In this document: positions 1 to 5,751 of the stretch, piece by piece
Numbering within the stretch: the first letter of the stretch is position 1
How the letters are laid out: every line of letters begins with the position of its first letter
Origin: Peptococcaceae bacterium UBA3933
GTDB taxonomy: Bacteria; Bacillota; Peptococcia; Peptococcales; BICA1-8
Assembly (NCBI GenBank): GCA_002385805.1
Contig: DGEF01000060.1
Coordinates: forward strand, 5,568 to 12,088
Direction of reading: 5' to 3'
Length of the DNA: 6,521 nucleotides
Position numbers and translations under genes: made by a program
Notes under the pieces: generated by a model
Seen by the model: only the letters and a program-made list of their open reading frames with translations
Database searches by the model: none
Told to the model about the DNA's origin: nothing

Positions 1-1023
1 CAAAGTTTGTCCGCTGATTATTTTACCTTCTTCATCAAACTCAATTTGATGAATGAACTCAGTACCGGGAGATGAATTTAACTGCACTAATTCCCCGTCA
101 ATGGTCACATTTGCTAACCATGTATTGTCAGCACTTTTATAATAACTAACAACCGCTTCATGACTGTTACCTTGACTGTCGTAAATCTTAATCGGTGTTA
201 TGTGATCTGCTTTGCGGTAATTTATATCAAAATCACCGGCTGATGTTAAATTAAAGACATCGAGATCTTTAATGATTAGTTCACCTGTAACCGGATTAAA
301 CTCCCATGCATTAGAGTAAGTGAGCATGGTATCATAGTCAATACGATTGATAGTAAACTCATTATTAAATACAGCACTATCCAACTTAATTCTCAGGTAT
401 GTTTCCGGGTTAAAATTGGTTATTTCATCATTGCTTAGAGAGTATGTATAAGTCTCTACACCACTGGCAACAATCCTGCTATCTAAGTTTTTGCCGATTT
501 CAATATTGCTAGTAGCCCGATTGATGGTTTTGCTGGCTAACTCTCCTAAGTTAATATTGGTAATTTTAGATAAATCCCCTGTTTCTAATTGTAAGGTTTT
601 GCTGTCTGCTACCCAACCTTGCACATAATAACCGTTAGGGTTAACAAGATTATAACTATAATCGAAATCAAAGTTCCCAGCACGGGTATAAAATCTTTGA
701 GCACCTTGACCAACTACAAAATAGCCTTCTCCTTCAATGGCCATGTCTAAAGTTCTTCCCGTAGACTGAGGAGAACCGGGAGAATGAATAACATCTATAC
801 TGCCTAAAGTAACTCCTAGACCAATCTGCATTGGGTTAGTACCGCCCCTGCCCCCTTGGGGGGAAGAAGCCCCTCTTAAAGTTTGGTTCAACATTTCTTG
901 AAAGGTTACTCTGCTCTTTTTAAATCCCACTGTATTAACATTAGCAATGTTATTACCGATAACATCCATCTTAGTTTGGTGTACTTTCAAGCCTGATACA
1001 CCGGCATACAATGAACGCATCAT
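1..1023 (-). CDS. flgE: Flagellar hook protein FlgE (3' end beyond window)
   Basis: FlgE is the structural subunit of the hook, the universal joint between rod and filament; it is exported by the flagellar type III apparatus and polymerises under the FlgD cap. The frame is open for 341 codons to the window edge, so the C-terminus is missing. Residues 3-37 carry the rod/hook N-terminal motif (SLYAGVSGL, then DVIGNNIANVNTVGFKKSR). Residues 92-139 carry the D1 core (LDMAIEGEGYF, YTRAGNF, QGW). Residues 280-306 (IYDSQGN, then TW) match the conserved D2 start. About 85 residues lie between the NLD motif (179-181) and YDSQGN, longer than I recall for short FlgE proteins. The first of two adjacent ATGs (1023 rather than 1020) is chosen because it sits 9 nt from AGGAGG. 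FlgE rather than FlgG is inferred from position after flgD and the long D2 region; FlgG or FlgF would be the alternatives. Confidence 0.95.
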   Translation of the reverse strand, partial: MMRSLYAGVSGLKVHQTKMDVIGNNIANVNTVGFKKSRVTFQEMLNQTLRGASSPQGGRGGTNPMQIGLGVTLGSIDVIHSPGSPQSTGRTLDMAIEGEGYFVVGQGAQRFYTRAGNFDFDYSYNLVNPNGYYVQGWVADSKTLQLETGDLSKITNINLGELASKTINRATSNIEIGKNLDSRIVASGVETYTYSLSNDEITNFNPETYLRIKLDSAVFNNEFTINRIDYDTMLTYSNAWEFNPVTGELIIKDLDVFNLTSAGDFDINYRKADHITPIKIYDSQGNSHEAVVSYYKSADNTWLANVTIDGELVQLNSSPGTEFIHQIEFDEEGKIISGQTL

Positions 1024-1030
1024 AATAAAT

Positions 1031-1040
1031 GACCTCCTTT
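1031..1040 (-). promoter_or_regulatory. Strong ribosome binding site of flgE
   Basis: On the minus strand this reads AAAGGAGGTC, close to a full anti-16S match. The AGGAGG core is at 1033-1038, 9 nt from the ATG at 1023 and 12 nt from the next ATG at 1020, which favours the first. A strong site fits a protein needed in over a hundred copies per hook. Confidence 0.85.
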
Positions 1041-1055
1041 ATTTTTGCTCATTTT

Positions 1056-1108
1056 CTACCACTTCCGTCATTCAGTGGCAATAGGCTTCCTCAAAGAGGT
1101 CCAGCCTA
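1056..1108 (-). other. Two abutting inverted repeats in the flgE leader
   Basis: The 90-nt gap between the TIGR02530-family gene and flgE contains two hairpin-forming repeats that touch end to end. The first, at 1082-1108, has 6-bp arms TAGGCT/AGCCTA plus an inner CCTC/GAGG pair around a 3-nt loop. The second, at 1056-1081, has arms built on CCACT/AGTGG, extended to about 8 bp with two G-U pairs, around a 10-nt loop. The second ends about 15 nt before the flgE ribosome site. In the direction of the operon there is no T-run after either hairpin, so they do not look like terminators for flgE. On the opposite strand the first hairpin is followed by six Ts at 1110-1115. A role in mRNA stability, processing or translation is inference only. 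Confidence 0.5.
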
Positions 1109-1113
1109 ATTTT

Positions 1114-1506
1114 TTAAATTATTACAGCACTATCAATATTTGTAAACACATTCTCTTTAATATGTGGACCATCCATAGCCGTAATAACGGTGTTATTTTT
1201 AATACTTACAACCAAGGCTAAATCATCCATTAAAATCAAAGATTCTTTAGCACCTTTGGCTCTGGCCTTTTGTACGGCGGTTGTTAATTTTTCCATGTTT
1301 TTTTCATCAAGTTTTATATTTCTTAAATTTAAACGTTCTTGGGCATGCTTAGAAAATTTTATGGTTGAATTTTGAATCTGTTTTTCCAAGATTTCTTGGA
1401 AATTTTGAGTAAACGGTTTCCTTTCTCCAGTTAGTTTTTCTTTATTTTGAATATGTTTTGGTGTTAAAGGCTGTAAAGGTTGCGAAAAAAATATCTTCTC
1501 ACTCAT
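1114..1506 (-). CDS. TIGR02530-family flagellar operon protein, uncharacterised
   Basis: This encodes a 130-residue soluble protein with no signal peptide or membrane segment. The N-terminal ~45 residues are polar and probably disordered. The C-terminal ~80 residues match the family pattern I know: FSKHAQERL at 51-59, a KGAKESLIL stretch, paired hydrophobic strands (DDLALVVSI, NTVITAMD) and a terminal VFTNIDSAVII. The family is found in flagellar operons of Clostridia and other lineages beside flgD and flgE; its molecular role is not known to me. A part in hook assembly is inferred from position only. The start is placed at the ATG at 1506, 5 nt after AGGTGA, overlapping the flgD stop by 8 nt (ATGAGTGA). 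A longer reading from TTG at 1521 would swallow that ribosome site and is less likely. Confidence 0.88.
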   Translation of the reverse strand: MSEKIFFSQPLQPLTPKHIQNKEKLTGERKPFTQNFQEILEKQIQNSTIKFSKHAQERLNLRNIKLDEKNMEKLTTAVQKARAKGAKESLILMDDLALVVSIKNNTVITAMDGPHIKENVFTNIDSAVII

Positions 1507-1993
1507 TTTCTTCACCTGCAATTTCTGATTGAGTTTCCGGCTGTACTACCGGTGCAATCTCTAAAATGTTATGGATGTTTAGCTCTATGCCGTTTACTAC
1601 TACTAAGGTGCCTTGAGAAGTAAACCTTACTTTTTCTACTACACCTGTTACCGTATCTCCGGCTGCAGTAATTCCACTTATTTCTTTACCTATTAAATTC
1701 ATACCGCTGTTCACTGCTTGCCAGGATTCAAAAGCCAATAACAGTTCTTCTTGGAGAGCCGTTAGATAACCTAAACCTAGCTGTATATTGCTGTTAAGAT
1801 TTTGCATCTGTTCTAAAGAGGAAAACTGTGCCATTTGGGCAATATATTCTGTATCTTCCATAGGTGATAAGGGGTCTTGGTATTTCATCTGGGTAATTAA
1901 TAGTTTTAAGAAATCATCTTTGCCTAGGTTTTGTTTATCTTTTTCTACTGAATTATTGTTATTTCCATACAAGCTAACTGCACTTATCCCCAT
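1499..1993 (-). CDS. flgD: Flagellar hook capping protein FlgD
   Basis: FlgD is the scaffold that caps the growing hook and guides FlgE insertion; it is exported by the flagellar secretion system and discarded when the hook is complete. The 164-residue protein has the hallmark N-terminal region at residues 23-62 (LGKDDFLKLLITQ, then YQDPLSPMEDTEYIAQMAQF and SSLEQM). After a helical linker, residues 99-146 form a Tudor-like beta segment beginning NLIGKEI and ending near LNIHNILEI. It is shorter than the ~230-residue enterobacterial FlgD, lacking the full Ig-like domain, and close to the short Bacillus form. The C-tail from about 150 is acidic and polar. The ATG at 1993 follows AGGAGG (2001-2006) by 7 nt; 15 nt separate it from the fliK stop. 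Its end overlaps the next gene by 8 nt, suggesting translational coupling. Confidence 0.96.
   Translation of the reverse strand: MGISAVSLYGNNNNSVEKDKQNLGKDDFLKLLITQMKYQDPLSPMEDTEYIAQMAQFSSLEQMQNLNSNIQLGLGYLTALQEELLLAFESWQAVNSGMNLIGKEISGITAAGDTVTGVVEKVRFTSQGTLVVVNGIELNIHNILEIAPVVQPETQSEIAGEENE
1512..1517 (-). promoter_or_regulatory. Ribosome binding site deciding the TIGR02530-gene start
   Basis: AGGTGA on the minus strand lies inside the last codons of flgD, 5 nt before the ATG at 1506. It supports that ATG over the upstream in-frame TTG (1521) and GTG (1515), which lie ahead of or inside it. Confidence 0.65.
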
Positions 1994-2008
1994 AGCTCAA
2001 CCTCCTTT

Positions 2009-3358
2009 CTATGCCAGTATTTCTAAATTGCTTAATCCTAATTTCCGGTATTGGGAGCTATCCTGTTCCTCAGTAAAGAACTCATTACTAACCTTCCCGT
2101 AACCGGATTTAACCTGACCGTAAGTAAAGGGCTTATGAAAAGAATTGGCTGATTGTCCTAAGTGTTGTTGAAAATTACCATCACTTCCCACCTGAACCTC
2201 AACAGTGGTGCATTTGATTCCTTGGTTATTTAATGATTCTTTTAAATGGACAAGATGTTGCTCCACTAAGTCCCTTACATAACTGTTTTCCGTAAGGATT
2301 CTTACCGATACTTGTCCGTCTGTAAGTGATAATCTTAAATTTAATCTTCCCAGCTCTTCCGGATGAATTTTTAAATTAATTTCCGCGGAACCGTCGGGTT
2401 TATTCATCACTAATCTGGCTTTTAATTGTTTAAAGACGAATTCCGGCAGTTCTTTAACCGGAAGGGAAGGTTCAGTACTTTCCAAGGGAGTATCGACAAA
2501 AGTGTTCTCAACAGAGCCGGAAAAAGACCCCACTTCACTGAAATTTATACTGTTTTGGTTTTGCATTATAGGTTTTTTCGGTGCATAAAAATCATTTAAT
2601 TCTTGGGAGTTAGCTTGGTTACGTAGTTCAAATGGAATTTTTTCGAATATAGGTTTTTTTGCCGTTTCCGTATCTTTCAAAAATTCTCCCGGTATTTCTT
2701 TTGCTTTTTCTTCCTGTCCCAACTTTTCCGTTTCCTGACCCAATTTCCTCAAGAAAAGGGCAGTAGCTTCATCTTTAACCACCGGATTTTCAGCCTTATG
2801 TTTCCCTTGGTTCTTTACCTCTGTGTTTTTTTCTTCAGTCAGGACTTGGTTATTTAATTGGTTTTTAACTTCAGTGTTTGCTTCAAAAATAGCTTTTTCA
2901 TAGCCATCCAATACAGGTTTTCCTTTATTGATGAGATTTAATACCTCTGGCTTTAACTTATAATTTTCCTGAAAAGCTGTACTCTCTTTGGCAGCCGTCT
3001 TTGTTTCAGCAATAACTTTTCCCCTGTTTACTTCAACTGCCTGTTCATTACTTTCCTGTTTCAGCAGTAACCTGAATAACTCAAGCCCGTTGTTTTCCGC
3101 CTCCTGAGCTAATTTTTCCGTCAACCCTAAATTTTCTGCAACCAACAGATGCTCTCCGGAAGAAATTATTGCCTCCTGAAGTATCTTATCTTTAGGTAAA
3201 GCTGTAACTGAAAAACTAGCTTTTTGCGGCAAACTTACATCAACTTGTTTTAATAAAGCTAACAATAAAGCAAATGTCCCTTCCCCGCCTTCACCCGGTT
3301 TTAATTTCTTGGCCTTTGGGGATAGAGTTTCTAAAGTTTCCACCGGTATTACCTGCAT
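2009..3358 (-). CDS. fliK: Flagellar hook-length control protein FliK
   Basis: FliK is a secreted molecular ruler that measures the hook and, through its C-terminal domain acting on FlhB, switches export from hook to filament substrates. The protein has 449 residues. Residues ~1-300 are low-complexity, rich in Lys, Glu, Gln and Asn and poorly conserved, as expected for the ruler part. They include small repeats: NTEVKNQ at 161-167 and 178-184, and KLGQE twice around 205-216. Residues ~307-391 form the conserved Flg_hook domain, with the signature IHPEELGRLNLRLSL at 331-345 and VRILTENSYVRDLV following. The last ~55 residues are a polar tail. The identification rests on that domain plus position between the ylxF-like gene and flgD. 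The start is the ATG at 3358, not the in-frame TTG at 3376, because the latter precedes and encodes the ribosome site itself. Confidence 0.94.
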   Translation of the reverse strand: MQVIPVETLETLSPKAKKLKPGEGGEGTFALLLALLKQVDVSLPQKASFSVTALPKDKILQEAIISSGEHLLVAENLGLTEKLAQEAENNGLELFRLLLKQESNEQAVEVNRGKVIAETKTAAKESTAFQENYKLKPEVLNLINKGKPVLDGYEKAIFEANTEVKNQLNNQVLTEEKNTEVKNQGKHKAENPVVKDEATALFLRKLGQETEKLGQEEKAKEIPGEFLKDTETAKKPIFEKIPFELRNQANSQELNDFYAPKKPIMQNQNSINFSEVGSFSGSVENTFVDTPLESTEPSLPVKELPEFVFKQLKARLVMNKPDGSAEINLKIHPEELGRLNLRLSLTDGQVSVRILTENSYVRDLVEQHLVHLKESLNNQGIKCTTVEVQVGSDGNFQQHLGQSANSFHKPFTYGQVKSGYGKVSNEFFTEEQDSSQYRKLGLSNLEILA

Positions 3359-3362
3359 CTTT

Positions 3363-3371
3363 TCACCTCCT
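3363..3371 (-). promoter_or_regulatory. Near-perfect ribosome binding site of fliK
   Basis: The minus strand reads AGGAGGTGA, with the AGGAGG core (3366-3371) 7 nt before the ATG at 3358. This excludes the in-frame TTG at 3376, which lies upstream of the site, and so trims six residues from the longest reading. Confidence 0.88.
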
Positions 3372-3420
3372 TTCAATAATATTTAATAGTAGCCACTAAA
3401 AATTAATCATCAATTACAAC

Positions 3421-3969
3421 TTACTTACTTAAATCGTTCAAGTCTTTGGTTAGTTTAGCTGCCCTTACCGGGTCTAACTCAGCCAAAATCTTCGCAACTT
3501 GTCTTTCTTCTAATTTTAATAAAATATTCAAGACCGTTTCGTCACCTAAGTTGTCAAAAATAGGTGCTACTTCTTTCGGTTTCATTTGGCCGTAATATTG
3601 GGCAAGTTTTTGAATGTTTTCTTCCTGATGCTGTAAAGAAGTAATTTCCTCCTTTAGCTTTTCTATTTCTTTTTTTAAATCCTCAATTTCTTCCTGATAC
3701 TTTATTTCTTTAGTTTGGAATTCAAGCAACTGATTTTGCAATGTTGTAATTTCATCTTTTAATTGTTCGTTTTCAACCTCTAAAGGAGAAATGACTACTT
3801 CCAATGGTTCTTGTTCGTCTTCGACAAAGCTAGTGCCGATTACAGGCAAATGCTGCAAAAGGGGGTTTAAATTTATTAAACCGGCAACATAAAACCCCCA
3901 TAAACCGCCAATAAATGCGAATATTACACATATAATAAGGATACCTACTGGAATTTTTGGAAAAGTCAC
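3421..3969 (-). CDS. ylxF: MotE/YlxF-like flagellar membrane protein
   Basis: The 182-residue protein has one N-terminal membrane helix at about residues 7-31 (IPVGILIICVIFAFIGGLWG onward) and no cleavage site that I can see. A Glu/Lys/Leu-rich coiled coil follows at about 63-122, then an MgtE-N-like helical domain at about 123-180 with the motifs MKPKEVAPIFDNL, ILLKLEERQVAKILAELD and PVRAAKL. The predicted topology places the coiled coil and C-terminal domain outside the membrane. The same architecture is known from alphaproteobacterial MotE, a chaperone for the motility protein MotC, and the slot between fliJ and fliK is that of Bacillus ylxF. No function is established for the Bacillota form that I know of. 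The GTG start immediately follows the fliJ TAA with no gap and lies 7 nt after AGGAGG. Calling it ylxF rests on architecture and synteny, not on alignment. Confidence 0.82.
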   Translation of the reverse strand: MTFPKIPVGILIICVIFAFIGGLWGFYVAGLINLNPLLQHLPVIGTSFVEDEQEPLEVVISPLEVENEQLKDEITTLQNQLLEFQTKEIKYQEEIEDLKKEIEKLKEEITSLQHQEENIQKLAQYYGQMKPKEVAPIFDNLGDETVLNILLKLEERQVAKILAELDPVRAAKLTKDLNDLSK

Positions 3970-4422
3970 TTAAAATCCTCCTGCCGATGTATAATAGGAA
4001 TTTTGAGCTAACTCATCTAAAGCAGATTGTAAATTTTTTTCTTCTGTGTGTAAAAAATTAGTATACTGTTTTTCTTTTAATTTCTCTAAGATTTTACACT
4101 TTTTATATGCTTCTAAAAGAATCATTCTGGCTTGCTCAACTTTGTTTTCTAATTCAATTACTTCTGCTTGTTTCTTTTCCACTTCCGCTTTTAAAAACTG
4201 ACAATAATGATGATTATCAATTAACTTATTAATAGAAATCTTGCCCTTTTGGCTTTCTACCAACATCCTCAACAACTGGGTATGTTGACTACATAAAGCC
4301 AGCAACTGTTTTCGACAGGCTGTCAATTCCTTCTGGCAGAGACTATAATTTTTTTCGGCTTCTTCTACCCTATGGATAGCTATTTTTAATAAAGGTTCTA
4401 AACGAAAGTTAAACTTACCCAT
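3970..4422 (-). CDS. fliJ: Flagellar export protein FliJ
   Basis: FliJ is a small cytoplasmic coiled-coil protein that inserts into the FliI hexamer like the gamma stalk of F1-ATPase, links it to FlhA and helps couple export to the proton gradient. The 150-residue length is typical. The opening FNFRLEPLLKIAIHRVEEAEK matches the usual start of the family, and nearly the whole chain is helical, with heptad-like Leu/Ile spacing and many Lys, Glu and Gln. Sequence conservation in FliJ is low, so the call leans on this N-terminus, length, composition and position directly after fliI. The ATG at 4422 follows a GGAG (4431-4434) by 8 nt; 18 nt separate it from the fliI stop. Its TAA is immediately followed by the GTG of the next gene. 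Confidence 0.92.
   Translation of the reverse strand: MGKFNFRLEPLLKIAIHRVEEAEKNYSLCQKELTACRKQLLALCSQHTQLLRMLVESQKGKISINKLIDNHHYCQFLKAEVEKKQAEVIELENKVEQARMILLEAYKKCKILEKLKEKQYTNFLHTEEKNLQSALDELAQNSYYTSAGGF
3977..3982 (-). promoter_or_regulatory. Ribosome binding site supporting a GTG start
   Basis: AGGAGG on the minus strand sits within the last codons of fliJ, 7 nt ahead of the GTG at 3969. It supports the GTG as the true start of the YlxF-like gene; no in-frame ATG lies near it. Confidence 0.8.
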
Positions 4423-4440
4423 TATTAAATCTCCAACCTT

Positions 4441-5751
4441 TTAAATATTTATATCCCTAGTTAATTGATTCAAGATTTCTATTGTTTCATCCATGGAAAC
4501 GTACTCATTTATTCCTTGCTGAAGAAAAGCATTAAAATCATCGATTTTTTCCAAGGCAATATCTATTTTTTTATTACTCCCGGCTACATACGCACCTATA
4601 TCTATCAAATCTTTTGCTTCATAATAACTGGCCAAAATTGAACGAAATATAGCTGCATCATGATAATGTTTTTCTGAAATAACATCGATCATCACCCGGC
4701 TGACGCTGTTTAGAACATCAATGGCCGGATAGTGATTTGATGAAGCCAATTTACGGGATAAAACTATATGACCGTCAAGAATCCCCCTAACTGCATCAGC
4801 TATAGGTTCATTCATATCGTCACCGTCAACCAGGACAGTGTAAAGGGCAGTAATAGTCCCATTTTCGCTGGTTCCCGAACGTTCTAACAGTTTGGGTAAA
4901 GTAGCAAAAACCGAAGGGGGATAACCCCTGGTTGCAGGTGGTTCTCCTACAGCCAGACCTATTTCCCGTAAAGCCATAGCAAACCTGGTTACTGAATCCA
5001 TCATCAGTAATACATTTTTTCCTTGATCACGAAAATACTCAGCAATGGCTGTAGCCGTATAGGCACCTTTAATCCTGGTTAAGGGCGGTTGATCGGAAGA
5101 AGCAACTATAACCACAGAACGTTTTAAACCTTCCTCCCCTAAATCTCTCTCCAGAAATTCTCTAACTTCTCTACCCCTCTCCCCAATGAGAGCAATCACA
5201 TTGATATCCGCTTCCGTATTCCGGGCCACCATGCCTAATAATGTACTTTTACCTACGCCACTGCCAGCAAATACACCTAACCGCTGGCCTTGGGCACAGG
5301 TGATCAAACCATCAATTGCTTTTATCCCTAATTCGAGGGGTTTTTCTATCCGTTTTCTTTTTAAAGGATGGGGAGGAGTATTTTCCAGCGGATAACTGGT
5401 TCCGTGTATCGTTTCAGCATTATCTAAAGGTTGTCCTAATCCATTCAATACTCTGCCCACCAAACCAGGACTAACCTTAACTCTTAAAGTTTCCCCGGTA
5501 GCCACTATCTCACAGCCGGGCCTTATCCCTGTAAAATTACCTAGAGGCATTAATAAGGTTTTCCCTTCTTTAAATCCTACCACTTCCGCAGGAATCTCTC
5601 TGTCACCGGAATATATATAACATAACTCCCCCATGGATGCACGGGGACCCTCAGCTTGAATGATCAAACCGATGATTTCCGTAACATAACCTTTATAAGT
5701 TAAAAGTGAAATATTTTCTAATGCCTGAAAGTATTTAGCAAAATCATACAA
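4441..5751 (-). CDS. fliI: Flagellum-specific export ATPase FliI
   Basis: FliI is the cytoplasmic hexameric ATPase, related to F1 alpha/beta subunits, that hydrolyses ATP at the flagellar export gate and unloads chaperone-substrate complexes. At 436 residues it is full length. Residues 1-90 are the N-terminal beta barrel (VTEIIGLIIQAEGP). The ATPase core has Walker A AGSGVGKS at 162-169, GERGREV at 190-196 with the expected catalytic Glu191, Walker B VLLMMD at 247-252, the family stretch EPPATRGYPPSVFATLPKL at 270-288 and SRVM at 351-354, where the arginine finger is expected. All key residues look intact. The start is a TTG at 5751: an in-frame TGA lies 9 nt upstream and the next in-frame Met is residue 40, inside the conserved region. 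It overlaps the fliH stop by 8 nt (TTGTATGA). Confidence 0.98.
   Translation of the reverse strand: MYDFAKYFQALENISLLTYKGYVTEIIGLIIQAEGPRASMGELCYIYSGDREIPAEVVGFKEGKTLLMPLGNFTGIRPGCEIVATGETLRVKVSPGLVGRVLNGLGQPLDNAETIHGTSYPLENTPPHPLKRKRIEKPLELGIKAIDGLITCAQGQRLGVFAGSGVGKSTLLGMVARNTEADINVIALIGERGREVREFLERDLGEEGLKRSVVIVASSDQPPLTRIKGAYTATAIAEYFRDQGKNVLLMMDSVTRFAMALREIGLAVGEPPATRGYPPSVFATLPKLLERSGTSENGTITALYTVLVDGDDMNEPIADAVRGILDGHIVLSRKLASSNHYPAIDVLNSVSRVMIDVISEKHYHDAAIFRSILASYYEAKDLIDIGAYVAGSNKKIDIALEKIDDFNAFLQQGINEYVSMDETIEILNQLTRDINI

Noticed and set aside
1024..1113. Cyclic di-GMP riboswitch in the flgE leader
   Set aside because: Such riboswitches often precede motility genes in Clostridia, but the conserved GEMM core elements are not present and the gap is too short for one plus the ribosome site.
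1190..1375. Plus-strand open frame of 61 codons
   Set aside because: It is antisense to the well-matched TIGR02530-family gene, is hydrophobic from mirrored codons, and resembles no family I know.
1788..2102. Plus-strand open frame of 104 codons across flgD and the fliK end
   Set aside because: It crosses a gene boundary of two firmly identified minus-strand genes and shows a Cys/Ser/Phe-rich composition typical of a shadow frame.
3386..3413. Possible internal promoter before fliK (TTGATG, 16-nt spacer, TACTAT)
   Set aside because: Each box matches only four of six consensus bases and the region is AT-rich, so such matches are expected by chance. No sigma-D-type GCCGATAA box is present. Transcript start mapping would decide.
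3359..3420. Hidden small gene in the 62-nt gap before fliK
   Set aside because: The gap is AT-rich, and after the fliK ribosome site nothing is left that has a start, a site and a worthwhile frame.
5186..5395. Plus-strand open frame of 69 codons inside fliI
   Set aside because: It is antisense to the Walker A region of FliI, whose conservation explains the open frame.
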